A DNA stretch of 64,000 bases from assembly GCF_033807575.1 (NCBI RefSeq), contig NC_084728.1, forward strand, positions 9,437,451 to 9,501,450, written 5' to 3'. Within the stretch, counting starts at the first letter, position 1; the number at the start of each line of letters is the position of its first letter. This document shows, in pieces, positions 1 through 10,055 of this stretch. Position numbers and translations under genes: made by a program. This DNA comes from Cydia pomonella (taxonomy: Eukaryota; Arthropoda; Insecta; Lepidoptera; Tortricidae). A model generated the notes under the pieces. That model was not told the DNA's origin. It made no database searches and saw nothing but the letters and a program-made list of their open reading frames with translations.

Positions 1-150
1 TAGACTGCCAGATTACTCAAATCTTATTTAATAGACTGCCAGATGACTTTAGCACTATATAATAGACTGCCAGATGACTCAAACCTTATTTAATAGACTG
101 CCAGATGACTTTAACATTATTTAATAGTTTGCTAGACGACTTTAAAATCC
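1..150. repeat. 31-bp tandem repeat (alternating dimer)
   Basis: Four full 31-bp units and a decayed fifth start TAGACTGCCAGAT at 1, 32, 63 and 94, with TAGTTTGCTAGAC at 125. Units 1 and 3 share one downstream half (ACTCAAA) and units 2 and 4 another (ACTTTA), so the real period is a 62-bp dimer. The array is cut by the window edge and probably continues upstream. No coding content is seen. Confidence 0.85.
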
Positions 151-1380
151 TGCTTACAGCAGAAGAAAGTATTTATATGGTTGCTTGACAATGGTTATTA
201 TTCTGTTTCTGATTTTTTTAATTTTCTAACGTTGAGGTATAATTTTGTAAGTACCTACCAGCCGCCGTAAGCTCCATTCTCTTTCGAAAAGACAAATATG
301 GCTGTTACGTCATTTTAATATTAGTAAGTGAGGTGTCAACAAAGTGATGGACCACCCAAAAAGGCAAACACTTTGAGTCTTGGAGGATTTAACAACTAGA
401 GACGCCTTGTCTGTAATTTTCTGTATATAACAGTCTGCCGATTGTTGCGGGAGAGGGGCACGTCAAATGTCTTTTCGCTGTCTTGTTTTTTGTCCCCAAC
501 AAATGTGACGGGTCGGAGTTTTTTTGTATGGGGTTACACTTATTTTTTAATTTTTTCAAGAGAATTATAATCTACAACTAGATAAATTAAAGATAATTGA
601 TTATTTAAGTAGGCATATATTTAAAATGCGCTTATGAATATCAAGTAAAGCTCCACTGCTAGCTAGAAATACATTCAATGACAACTTTTTTATTTATTTG
701 TTAAAAGACAAAAATAGAAGCACAGAGTGGCCAGAAACAAGACATCTAAAAGAATTTTGAACCTAAGATAATAAACGTCAGTCCATACAATACATATGAC
801 TATTGGCCGAGGTTTTCGACAGAGGGGTAAGCTCTTAAAGGCGACTCCAGGGCTATAACAGCGAAAATCTAAGTTCGTCAATTGCGGGTATTTTTCTCTG
901 TCATTCTAATTATTAGCGTGAGTAAAAGAGAAAGATCCTCGCAATTTGCGAATTTCGGTTTTCACGGTAGGCCCCCAGTTGTTAAATCCTCCAAGGCCGC
1001 AACAGAAAAGAGTAGCCGTATTTGAGTCGTTTTTATTATTTATTTATTTTATTTAATCTTTATTGCACAATACATGAAGATACAAATGGCGGACTTAATG
1101 TCTTAAGGCAAGGCAAGGTTAGGCAAGGTTTAAGGTTTTTATTGCCGTTCTGATAAAAACACTTATGGTATTTGCGATAGTTGAATTTTGATAAAGATTT
1201 ATCTGTCTGATACTAGTTATTGTTTTAAAAACTATAATACATAGAAATTCAGAGCAAATTTTACACAAGTACAAAACGTCTACTCGCTATATTAACACGC
1301 TTTTTTATTTATTTATTTTTATTTTTTTATATTAGGTCAACCTGTATGTAACTATGTAATGGAATCTAAGGTAACTAATT
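151..1380. other. No gene; scattered repeat pieces
   Basis: AT-rich sequence without a supportable gene. Bases 466-745 resemble 19735-19925 (family W: a stretch around AAATGTGAC..GG..GAG..TTTTTGTATG and a second around CAGAGTGG.CAGAAACAAGACA). Bases 590-660 match family V (GTAGGCATAT..AATGCGCTTATGAA). Bases 1040-1110 look like the 3' end of a LINE (TTTATTGCACAATACATG, ACAAATGGCGGACTTAATG). Confidence 0.5.
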
Positions 1381-2140
1381 TAACCATCTTCCAAGGATCG
1401 CAGCGTCATGAAAATTGGCAGCTGTATGTAGTTCTGATGACAATACAATAATATGGTACTGTTGAACTGATCTGATAATGGAGCCGGAAGATATGAATAT
1501 GATACTCCGTTTGTATGGGAAAGTGAATTCGGCCGGGGACTCTTAAGGGTCCAGGGGTACGAAACTCTAAAACCGGGATACGTATAGTAAACGCCGCTAT
1601 AATGGGACTGGCACCAGTAATGGGATGGTATAGACAAATCCTGTAAAACAAGTATTTACCATCAGTTTTTAAACACTGGCATTTTACCATAAACAAGACC
1701 CAAAGAGCTGCTTAAGTTTAATTTTTCATCGATATTTGTTACTTTGAAAATTAATGGCGCCATACATCCCATGACTGGAGCAAAAAAAAAACATAGTTTC
1801 AATTTATTAATAATATTGAAACCAATTGCAGCAGCGTTGATTAAATACATAGAAAACATAAAGAACGAGTAGGACTTTCAAACTTGAACGAATAAATTGG
1901 TAGAATTTTTTTTTTTTTTTTTTATACTACGTCGGTGGCAAACAAGCATACGGCCCGCCTGATGGTAAGCAGCCTCCGTAGCCTATGTACGCCTGCAACT
2001 CCAGAGGAGTTACATGCGCGTTGCCGACCCTAAAGCCGCCCCCCCCCCCCTCATTGAGCTCTGTTGAATTTTACAGGTGTCGGTGAAATATCAAAAATAC
2101 TCCAATTTTTCTCTTAAATGTCCCATGATTGGTACCGTTA
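1381..2140 (-). repeat. Dispersed repeat X, split by an A insertion
   Basis: The reverse complement of 1381-1902 plus 2066-2140 aligns with 21900-22287 on the plus strand. Shared blocks include TTTATGTTTTCTATGTATTT, GGTTTCAATATTATTAA and GGATTTGTCTATACC. The other copy lacks the A element and so gives the empty site. The frames open here are not conserved with any family I know, so I call it noncoding. Its own class is unknown. Confidence 0.75.
1910..2065 (-). mobile_element. Family A, 5'-truncated copy in repeat X
   Basis: The copy begins on the plus strand with a T run, then TACTACGTCGGTGGCAAAC, and stops at GAGCTCTG, so only the 3' 155 bases of A are present. GAATTTT lies on both sides (1903-1909 and 2066-2072). 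The uninterrupted X copy near 21990 reads straight through, which fixes both borders and the target duplication. Confidence 0.85.
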
Positions 2141-2186
2141 ACATGTTTTTTTTTATTAAAGTTCCAATTAATTAAAAAAAAATCGA

Positions 2187-2535
2187 TATTACGTCGGTGG
2201 CAAACAAGCATACGGCCCGCCTGATGGTAAGCAGCCTCCGTAGCCTATGTACGCCTGCAACTCCAGAGGAGTTACATGCGCGTTGCCGACCCTAAACCCC
2301 ACCCCCCTCGTTGAGGTCTGGCAACCTTACTCACCGGCAGGAACACAACACTATGAGTAGGGTCAAGTGTTATTTGGCTGCGGTTTTCTGTAAGGTGGAG
2401 GTACTTCCCCAGTTGGGCTCTGCTCTAGATCTGGAATGACATCTGCTGTGCTGTGCCCTACCACACAAGGCGAGATGACATTCACATTGCCCATAACCTC
2501 TCTTTTGGACGTAGTTTAAGGACATACCCGGGTCC
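2187..2535 (-). mobile_element. Family A, full-length copy
   Basis: Read on the minus strand it runs from GGACCCGGGTATGTCC to GACGTAATA, about 349 bases. It has the complete A structure: unique 5' 230 bases, a G-rich middle, then the LINE-like tail. The A run next to its tail is on the opposite side from usual, so the poly(A) may have been replaced or the insertion landed in an A/T tract. Confidence 0.85.
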
Positions 2536-2644
2536 AAAAAATAGAGTTCCATGTTTACTTATTGCTAACGTCATGAATGGCTTAATTACAGCAAGGGTTC
2601 GGACTTATTAAACTAATTTATATAACAAATCAAATATATGTTTA

Positions 2645-2953
2645 CAAAATATAGTCGTAATTATTTGATATGAAATAATTTTTAACTTTTTTAATTGATT
2701 TAGAGTTGGATAGGTATAAATCTTGTATGTGTTTCGGAAGGCTATTTATTATTTTCGTAAGTATGAAATTATTAGTTCTCGTTCCGTAGACATTATTATA
2801 TGACGGTAGTATGAATCTAGGTGCATTAGGGATACTTCTTAATCTATTGTTTCTGTGATATTCATTTAACTTATCTATGTGTAGGTGTTCTTATTTAAGA
2901 ATGGACAATTTAACTATATTTTGTACGGGAAGCACCTTACAGTGTTCAAAGAG
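2645..2953 (-). pseudogene. LINE reverse-transcriptase C-terminal relic
   Basis: One minus-strand frame reads from NLFEHCKVLPVQNIVKL to RFILPSYNNVYGTRTNNFIL, then KIINSLPKHIQDLYL. This is the style of the C-terminal end of arthropod non-LTR pol proteins, with a basic loop followed by a SLP motif. One in-frame stop interrupts it. The LINE clade is not determined. It lies directly next to the A copy ending at 2535. Confidence 0.6.
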
Positions 2954-3362
2954 GTTTGAGTAGTTATTGTTACAGTATGCTACTTTTATATTTTTTGTGT
3001 ACTTTTATCTTATTCTCCACAGAAGTGACCTTTTTCTGAAATGTGTCACAACTGTACTAAAGTTTGTGAGTAACCTAAAAGCTTCCAAATCTCAAAAATC
3101 CATTGAACATAAAAATCAACGACAAAGTAACAAAACGCATTACTCCCTTGGCCATGGCCATTGCAACCAAGAATGTATTTTACGGCTCGTACAAAGATGT
3201 TCGTGAGAAAACTTCCAACTTACATTTGACAACAATGTTATATGTAATAATGGTCAGTAAATGGTTGTAAAGATTGTAAAACATAGTGTTTAGAATATAG
3301 TGCTAGAATGCCTGGAGATTTAAAACGGCATCGGCATAGTACGTGTCATAGTACGTGTCAAT
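2954..3362. other. No gene recognised
   Basis: Contains a 79-codon open frame at 2967-3206 with no recognisable domain and a composition like the surrounding AT-rich DNA. A short direct repeat, CATAGTACGTGTCA, occurs twice just before the next A element. Confidence 0.4.
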
Positions 3363-3720
3363 GGACCCGGGTACGTCCTTAAACTACGTCCAAAAGAGAG
3401 GTATGGGCATTGTGAATGTCATCTCGCTTTGTGTGGTAGGGCACAGCCAGTGGATGTCATTCCAGATCTAGAGCAGAGCCCAACTGGAGAAGTACCTCCA
3501 CCTTACAGAAAACAGCAGCCAAATAACACTAGACCCTACTCATAGTGTTGTGTTCCTGCCGGTGAGTAAGGTTGCCAGAGCTCAATGAGGGGGGGCGGGT
3601 TTAGGGTCGGCAACGCGCATGTAACTCCTCTGGAGTTGCAGGCGTACACAGTCTACGGAGACTGCTTACCATCAGGCGGGCCGTATGCTTGTTTGCCACC
3701 GACGTAGTATTAAAAAAAAA
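3363..3720 (+). mobile_element. Family A, full-length copy
   Basis: Starts GGACCCGGGTACGTCC and ends GACGTAGTATT plus nine A. It is the clearest plus-strand reference copy in the window: 5' unique part to about 3580, G run at about 3589-3600, then the tail shared with LINE B. No RNA polymerase III A and B boxes of canonical tRNA form were found in the head. Confidence 0.9.
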
Positions 3721-3854
3721 CCACGATGACGCGCTGATTTGTCATATCTAACCTTTAATGACATGGCAATACGAATCAACGCATGCGCCGTCATGAATGA
3801 CACGATCTATAAGTGTAAAAATAGTAGATTGTTAACCAAGGAACTCATTTAGTA

Positions 3855-3984
3855 GAGCTCAACGAGGGGCGGGAGGGGGTTAGGGTCGGCAACGCGCATG
3901 TAACCCCTCTGGAGTTGCAGGCGTACATAGGCTACGGATACTGCTTACCATCAGGCGGGCCGTATGCTTGTTATAAAAAAAAAA
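3855..3984 (+). mobile_element. Family A, 5'-truncated copy with tail deletion
   Basis: Starts at GAGCTCAACGAGGGGC, the same internal point at which other truncated A copies start, and ends in ten A. About 14 bases before the poly(A) (TGCCACCGACGTAG) are missing. Truncation repeatedly near GAGCTCA-G-run suggests a reverse-transcription stop at the G tract. Confidence 0.85.
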
Positions 3985-4181
3985 CTGTTGAGGTAGCTTG
4001 GTGCTCGAACGAGTACCAAGCATTATGTTAATGCTTACATTGAAGAATTAAGAAATTGACACACACACACTCTAATCCACACATGTAGTGAGCGGCAATA
4101 GGCAGAGAAATGGTGCCTTTCACCCGAGTTTAACACTCTACTTTTAATTTCTAATACGATGAAATAAAAAAACATGATTAA

Positions 4182-4604
4182 GAGGCTGTCAATACCTAAA
4201 GCGCGCACACTGTCTATTTGTATCGGAGTAAATGAGATAGCACTGTCGCATGTTACTGGGCCTGGGCAAGGGAATAATAAGAAAAATATTTAAATAAAAA
4301 AAAGTGGATTCATTAGTGTAATATTTTACTTAACAGCGATTTAGATGTAAATGTTTTGAAATTGTAAAACCCATAAGTCAAAACAATAAAGACATAAAAC
4401 CGTTTAATTGTGATTTTAAGACCAATCTTTGCAATTATTTTCTATCGAGCCGATTTCGTTCAATCGTGTATCGAGTACGACCACGGTCTTTGAAATATAA
4501 TTAATATGAACATATATTTTTCTTACTTGACTAAAACAAATAGTCTTTCTTAAAAAACTGTATAAGTAACATCAATTTCAAGGACATTGGGTGTTGACAG
4601 CCTC
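4182..4604 (+). mobile_element. MITE H, complete copy flanked by TTAA
   Basis: Terminal inverted repeats GAGGCTGTCAATACC and GGTGTTGACAGCCTC lie between TTAA at 4178-4181 and TTAA at 4605-4608. The body has no coding capacity. TTAA duplications are the mark of piggyBac-type transposases, so H is probably mobilised by such an enzyme, although the TIR start is not the commonest piggyBac form. Other copies are at 23178 and 32434. Confidence 0.8.
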
Positions 4605-4754
4605 TTAAGTTAAACTTTTATAGTTCCTATTTCTTGAGGGACCTTTTCATTGACAATTTAGGTAAAATAAAAGTATCGTTAGGGCTTGTGCACAAATCAC
4701 GCGCGCGAGGTTTTTTCGGTTACTTTTTGACCCCCTCCTCCTCCTTGGTGATAT

Positions 4755-4900
4755 TTGGTGAGGTTCTTGGCGACCCGAAATTATCTGAAAGAGATCACTT
4801 AAAGGGATAAGTTCGCCGTAGTACATTTATTGTATTCTCTCTGTGTGATGTACTTATTTTGTTCAATAAATTGTTTTACTACTACTACTACCTACTACAT
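4755..4900 (+). mobile_element. LINE 3' end with (TAC)n tail
   Basis: GAGATCACTTAAAGGGATAA, then TTCAATAAATTGTTTTACTACTAC matches the arrangement at 33425-33552, which ends in (ACT)n. Such shared 3' untranslated segments ending in a microsatellite are typical of 5'-truncated non-LTR insertions. No coding part remains. Confidence 0.6.
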
Positions 4901-4989
4901 TTCGTTTTGAAAGTGTCCATAACCTCCAAAAGCCTTGTAAAAGCTTTATGCTTATTCGCAAATTTGTAGGCACGCATAATCTGGCGCTA

Positions 4990-5458
4990 AGTGGAAACGC
5001 GCATAACGCTTTATGCGACAAGCGGGCCGTTTCTACGTCGGCACAGAATTACTGGATGAGTCAAAATTACAGAGCCTTGAGCATCGCCGTCGAGTCGCTA
5101 GCCTATCGGTGTTCTATCGGATACATTCCGGGGAGTGCGCACAGGAACTGCACGATCTGATCCTACCTTCCCCTTTCCATCATCGGACATCCAGGTATGG
5201 GGAGCGAATGCACCCGTTCGTGGTAAACATTCCATTTGTTCGCACTAAACGGTTTGCCTCCTCTTTTTTGTTACGGACGGCTAAAGAATGGAATGCGCTC
5301 CCGCCATCTGTATTCCCTGATAAATATGACCTCGGTCTCTTTAAAGCAAGAGTGAATAGGCTACTACTGAACCGGTGAGCTCCATCTTAGGCCCTGTCTT
5401 CACTTTCCATCAGGTGTGACTAGAGCCAATCGCCGATCAGTTTTTAATAAAATAAAAT
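4990..5458 (+). pseudogene. LINE pol C-terminus and 3' UTR
   Basis: A 121-codon frame (5013-5378) reads LLDESKLQSLEHRRRVASL, SVFYRIHSGECAQELHDL, FASSFLLRTAKEWNALP and SVFPDKYDLGLFKARVNRLL. This is the conserved C-terminal end of Jockey/CR1-like pol proteins (RR-VASL-VFYR ... RTA-WN-LP-SVFP). It ends in a stop and a 3' UTR with AATAAAATAAAATAAA. The reverse-transcriptase core and endonuclease are missing, so it is a 5'-truncated dead copy. Element E starts immediately after it. Confidence 0.8.
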
Positions 5459-5459
5459 A

Positions 5460-6009
5460 AAAAGCGGCCAAGTGCGAGTCGGACTCGCCCATGAAGGGTT
5501 TCGTACCATTTATGACGTATTAAAAAAACTACTTACTAGATCTGGTTCAAACCAATTTTCGTTGGAAGTTTGCATGGTAATGTATATCATATATTTTTTT
5601 AGATTTTTTATTCTGTTATTTTAGAAGTTACGGGGGGGGGGGGACACATTTTTCCACTTTGGAAGTGTCTCTCGCGCAAACTATTCAGTTTAGAAAAAAA
5701 TGATATTAGAAACCTCAATATCATTTTTAAAGACCTATCCATAGATACCCCACACGTATGGGTTTGATGAAAAAAGATTTTTTGAGTTTCAGTTCTAAGT
5801 ATGGGGAACCCCCAAAATTTATTGTTTTTTTTCTATTTTTGTGTAAACATCTTAATGCGGTTCATAGAATACATCTACTTACCAAGTTTGAACAGTATAG
5901 CTCTTATAGTTTCGGAAAAAAGTGGCTGTGACATAATCGGACAGACAGACGGACATGACGAATCTATAAGGGTTCAGTTTTTTGCCATTTGGCTACGGAA
6001 CCCTAAAAA
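5460..6009 (+). mobile_element. Family E element, copy 1
   Basis: Starts AGCGGCCAAGTGCGAGTCGG and ends GGCTACGGAACCCTAAAAA. AGGGTTTCGTA near the start and TACGGAACCCT at the end form a sub-terminal inverted repeat. A G homopolymer lies near 5632. Copies at 9222-9789 and 16688-17230 have the same ends. The 99-codon frame at 5801-6100 is a chance frame that runs out of the element. Class not established; probably a non-autonomous DNA transposon. Confidence 0.8.
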
Positions 6010-6030
6010 TGAGCCAAGCGAACGTTTTAA

Positions 6031-6415
6031 AGAGGAATTCCTAGTTGCGATATTTCCATACAAACGTTCTCCACTGTTAGGTACCACCCTGGATTTTTAA
6101 CCTAGAGCAATGAGTTTTTCAAATAAGATCAATATCATCAGTATCTGTGCCGCTATGTTTTCCCTTTTCGGATTATTTTATTTTGAAGAAACTTACAGCG
6201 CATCGAAAATCGCAAAAACTGCTCAATTGAATTGATTGCAAAAAAAGACAACAATATCCAAAAAATCAATACAGCGCCATAGACTATTTCCTCCTCTTAT
6301 AGTTGCCAACATTTTATAATGATTGGTTACGTTTTGGAGGAGGAAACAGTCGAGAGCGAAACCTCGATTTTTGATTTGCGTGGGAATTTGAGTTCTAGCT
6401 GCAGTTGTCCTTATT
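6031..6415 (+). repeat. Dispersed repeat K, copy 1
   Basis: Aligns collinearly with 23998-24415. Shared blocks are AGAGGAATTCCTAGTTGCGA, AAATAAGATCAATATCATCA, ATCTGTGCCGCTATGTTTT, GGAGGAGGAAACAGTCGAGA and CTGCAGTTGTCCTTAT. No coding capacity and no clear TIRs. It directly abuts element E. Confidence 0.75.
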
Positions 6416-6636
6416 TGTAACCAAAACTGTTATTTATCAAACCACGTCACATCCAGCCCTCTATTTCCGTGACTAACTGCGAGTACCTCATTACACACAA
6501 TGACTACACTTTCTACGACTAAATTATGTATTTTTATATCATTGTAGCAAGTCACGTCAATCCGTCACATGTCAGCGCCATGGACCCGGAAAATATGATT
6601 TAAAAAAAGAAAGTTCGTCGCACTTGCAAAATTTTA

Positions 6637-6674
6637 TGGCTCCTCTAGACGATGGCCCAGCGCTGGACCAGTGA
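6637..6674 (+). mobile_element. MITE D, solitary end
   Basis: TGGCTCCTCTAGACGATGG then CCCAGCGCTGG matches the left end of D, preceded by TTA. No right end follows, so this is a fragment or a solo terminus. Confidence 0.65.
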
Positions 6675-6732
6675 TATAAACTAAAAATCAAAATTGTAGA
6701 AATGTATTGGGCAAAGGGTTCCAGTCTCATGA

Positions 6733-6885
6733 CGACCGGTTTGGCCTAGTGGGTAGTGACCCTGCCTACGAAGCTGATGGTCCCGGGTCCAAATCCTGGT
6801 AAGGGCATGTATTTGTGTGATGAGCATGGATATGTGTTCCTGAGTCATGGGTGTTTTCTATGTATTTAAGTATTTATATATTATA
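6733..6885 (+). mobile_element. SINE C (tRNA-derived), interrupted at its tail
   Basis: The head carries an RNA polymerase III A-box-like TGGCCTAGTGGGTAGTG and a B-box-like GGTCCAAATCC, so it derives from a tRNA. The body (TGATGAGCATGGATATGTG, GAGTCATGGGTGTTTTCTA) matches the other C copies. The sequence breaks at TA where the CAGGGTG element begins, and the usual C tail does not clearly resume afterwards. Confidence 0.85.
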
Positions 6886-7840
6886 CAGGGTGGGGTATTT
6901 GAAGTATACATTTTGTTTTTAAATTTTTACTGTATTAAGTTCAAAAATTATTAAGTATTGTTTTAAAAATATATTCTTCAGGGTTGGCAAATTCATGCGA
7001 AACATAATGTCTGACATATGTCCACCTCTAACAGCAGGCAAATGTAAGCCCTTATCATCCCAATTTTCAGCATCTATTCGCACATTTTTCGCATTATCTT
7101 AGTACATTTGTGTCGAATAGTCGGTTTTAACTTTTTAAATTTCATCAGCTCGTTAGCATAGACACGTTATTTTAGATAGCCCCACAGAAATAAGTCACGA
7201 GCTGCAAAATTTGGGGAATTTAATTGGCATTAATTCATACAAAAACCTTGTACCCACTGACTTTAATGTTTACAGGGGCAATTTTCTGCTAGAATGAAAC
7301 CTAATATAAAACAAATGTAAAAGTTGTATCTATGAATATTATTTTCTACCATTCACACAAAAACGGCTGATCGGAGTTTCTTTTTATTTTGATACCATTT
7401 TGACCGATTTACTGAGTATTTTTAGTCTGTTAGAAATGTCAAGAATGAACATAAAGTTATATACAAAGTGATTTCGGGGTCGTGGAGCAAGAGAACAAGA
7501 CATCACACAGAATTCAAAGATGAGTCTAATGATGTTGCTCATTATTTATTATCACTGGTAAATATCAATTATGATTCTTTTTCAGATGACAAGTAGAAAA
7601 AAACATGTTTGCGTACAGTTTGGTCACCCTACTCAATGTGACGTCTTGTCGCTTTCCATACAGCGTATGTCAAAACTCATAGGGTGACCATGATTACTTC
7701 ATATAAGATTAATTTTACTTGAAAAATAATAAAAATTAAACTAATTAAGTATCTTTCAATCAAATACTACCGTATGATAATGTAAATCATTTATAGATTC
7801 AGAAAAAGTGGTTCTGGATCACGACCCAGAAATCACCCTG
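6886..7840. mobile_element. 955-bp TIR element (CAGGGTG ends, TA duplication)
   Basis: CAGGGTG at 6886 and CACCCTG at 7834-7840 are inverted ends bordered by TATA on each side, consistent with TA or TATA target duplication as in Tc1/mariner-type elements. The interior has no long open frame, so it is non-autonomous. It inserted in the AT tail of SINE C. The TIR is short, so confidence in the class is moderate. Confidence 0.6.
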
Positions 7841-8505
7841 TATATATAGTTTTGTTTTTTAATGCATTAGGTAAGTAGGTTTATTGTGCGTATATTTTTT
7901 TAAGTAAGTAGGCACATACTTTAAGCAGTGTGCAGTTTTGGCACCGAATTTAGGTCATTCTTTCCAATGGCCTATAAAGCATTCCATAAACATACATTTG
8001 CACGGAAATTCCCGCCTAAAGTGGGATCTTATGGCGCGTTCAGACCTAAATGAGCGGTTGAGGGTTTTGTGTGATTTATTAGGTTTTCTTTTCAAAAGTA
8101 AATAGTATTTATATCTTGAAGTCTTGATCGTCTTTAAGATTATGAATCACTTTTCCTTTCTTTGTTCAAGTCACATTTGATACTAAAAAAATAAGTGACG
8201 GAACCACGATGTCACAAACATGCTTAGAGATAGAAAAAAAAACACCTTTTTTTAAACTTGTCATTGCCATTTAGCATTAAGTCCGCTACTTATACATTGT
8301 TATATAACTTATATATAATTTGTGCAATAATGTTCAAATAAATAATTATACTTGTACCTAACAGCTTTAGGGTTTACTGATGCCCGTTGAATCCAGGAAA
8401 TTCCAGATTCTTTGGGCCGTAAGTAATGAACTTTAAAGGGCTGTCACAATAGACCAATGCCTGGTCGACGTGGCATTCAAAGGCCCACAAACTACAATAA
8501 TAATA
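7841..8505. other. No gene recognised
   Basis: AT-rich DNA without recognisable coding or repeat content apart from an (AAT)n run at 8491-8505, which is the target of the following LINE fragment. Confidence 0.5.
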
Positions 8506-8706
8506 ATAATTCCTCTCTCTGCAGCCCTGACCACCGGCAGCTTGGGCCCTGCCCCGCTGCTGGCGGCACACTAGGTTAAGTTTTTTAGAATGTGTTTATA
8601 TGTGTTTTGTATAGTATTTTTTAATGTATTTTTATATTTTACTTTTATATCCATATTGTAAAAAACATAACCCTAAGAAGAAAGAGAAATAAAGGAATAA
8701 TAATAA
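8506..8706 (+). mobile_element. Dong-like LINE 3' end in a (TAA)n microsatellite
   Basis: CCTCTCTCTGCAGCCCTGA holds the last codons and stop of the pol frame seen at 27629-29296. The 3' UTR CGGCAGCTTGGGCCCTGCC, TGCTGGCGGCACACTAGG follows and ends GGAATAATAATAA. (AAT)n lies directly upstream and (TAA)n directly downstream. Dong-type elements of silkworm are known to target (TAA)n, so this is a severely 5'-truncated insertion at its expected target. Confidence 0.75.
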
Positions 8707-8827
8707 CATCTTTAGGGTTGCGTCGTGAGTTAATACAAATTGCTAGTTTTTGAGTTTGCCGTAGTTGGATAAATACTATCAAAATAGTGTATAGCATTAT
8801 GTATGGTCACAGACTTTATATTTTGGC

Positions 8828-9190
8828 CCAGGCGACTCAGTCCAAAGGCACGCTGTACGAATCGTCGACGATCCCAAACTCACAAGCGGTATTGAACCTT
8901 TAAGTCTAAGGAGAGACTTCGCCTCCTTATGTGTGTTCTACCGCTTGTACAATGAGCTGTGCTCTGAAGAATTGTTTGACATGATGCTCACGGCTACTTT
9001 CTATCACTGCACTGCTCGCCGTCGGCAGGGGGTTCATCCTCACACCCTAGAACCTAAATGGTCGCGCACAGGAAAAAAGTCAGAAATCTTGTCATATGAT
9101 GACAAGATTTCTGGACGACCCCAATGTAAACGAGCGACATTGCTGCCAGATAAACCGTACGGTTTTCGCTCGCTGTTTATACAATGAAAA
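8828..9190 (+). pseudogene. LINE pol C-terminus broken by a 33-bp palindrome
   Basis: The frame reads SVQRHAVRIVDDPKL, then RRDFASLCVFYRLYNELCSE, FDMMLTATFYHCTARRRQGV, then LEPKWSRT. These are conserved blocks of the Jockey/CR1-like pol C-terminus. At 9081-9113 a near-perfect palindrome replaces the expected RT-L-WN-LP segment, after which the reading no longer resembles pol, and a stop follows near 9185. There is no catalytic core. Confidence 0.75.
9081..9113. repeat. 33-bp palindrome, 15-bp perfect arms
   Basis: CAGAAATCTTGTCAT, a 3-base loop ATG, then ATGACAAGATTTCTG. The arms are exact reverse complements. It sits inside a LINE pol relic. It may be a template-switch or foldback scar rather than a functional site. 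Confidence 0.85.
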
Positions 9191-9221
9191 ATAGCATTTA
9201 AGTGTTTTTAGATATAAAAAA

Positions 9222-9789
9222 AAGCGGCCAAGTGCGAGTCGGACTCGCCCATGAAGGGTTCCGTACCATTTATGATGTATTAAAAAAAACTACTTACTAG
9301 ATCTCGTTCAAACCAATTTTCGGTGGAAGTTTGCATGGCAATGTATATCATATATTTTTTTTTAGATTTTTCATTCTGTTATTTTAGAAGTTACGGGGGG
9401 GGGGGGGGGGGGCACACATTTTACCACTTTGGAAGTGTCTCTCGCGCAAACTATTCAGTTTAGAAAAAAATGATATTAGAAACCTCAATATCATTTTTAA
9501 AGACCTATCCATAGATATCCCACACGTATGGGTTTAATGAAAAAAGATTTTTTGAGTTTCAGTTCTAAGTATGGGGAACCCCCAAAATTTATCGTTTTAT
9601 TTTTATTTTTGTGTAAACATCTTAATGCGGTTCATAGATTACATCTACTTACCAAGTTTGAACAGTGTAGCTCTTATAGTTTCGGAAAAAAGTGGCTGTG
9701 ACATAAACGGACAGACAGACGGACATGACGAATCTATAAGGGTTCCGTAGCCAATCCGTTTTTGCCATTTGGCTACGGAACCCTAAAAA
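9222..9789 (+). mobile_element. Family E element, copy 2
   Basis: Same ends as copy 1. It has a longer G homopolymer (about 9397-9412). An extra GGGTTCCGTAGCC-like segment just before the end makes the 3' border a small duplication. It lies about 30 bases after the LINE relic, as copy 1 also follows a LINE end. Confidence 0.8.
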
Positions 9790-10015
9790 GAAGAAAACAA
9801 CAGGTCTCCTTTTATACGCCTCAACACACTTGTATTCATAACACGCCTATCTTATCATTCTCGCGTCGATCCATCTCAGTACAGTCGGCAAACAAACATG
9901 AGCGATCGGTTTTATCTTAGTATACTTATAAAGGAGCTTTGTAATGCCGCTGTTAATAATCTATAATAACGAATATTGATATACATTGATGTAGTATAAT
10001 TAACTGGATCCACAG

Positions 10016-10055
10016 TCAGCCAAAAAAATGGCCCCACCAATTGGGTCTATAAATA
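10016..10055 (-). mobile_element. Tail of SINE C and its target duplication, left of gypsy
   Basis: 10041-10055 is the distal tail of the SINE C whose head is at 15860-15987. 10016-10040 (TCAGCCAAAAAAATGGCCCC..) repeats, with three differences, the sequence beyond the head at 15988-16012, as expected for a SINE target-site duplication of about 25 bp. Confidence 0.6.

Noticed and set aside
5801..6100. 99-codon frame beginning MGNPQNLLFF, also seen inverted near 16898.
   Set aside because: It is shared only because both are copies of element E; copy 2 at 9222 has different phase-breaking changes, and the frame runs out of the element.
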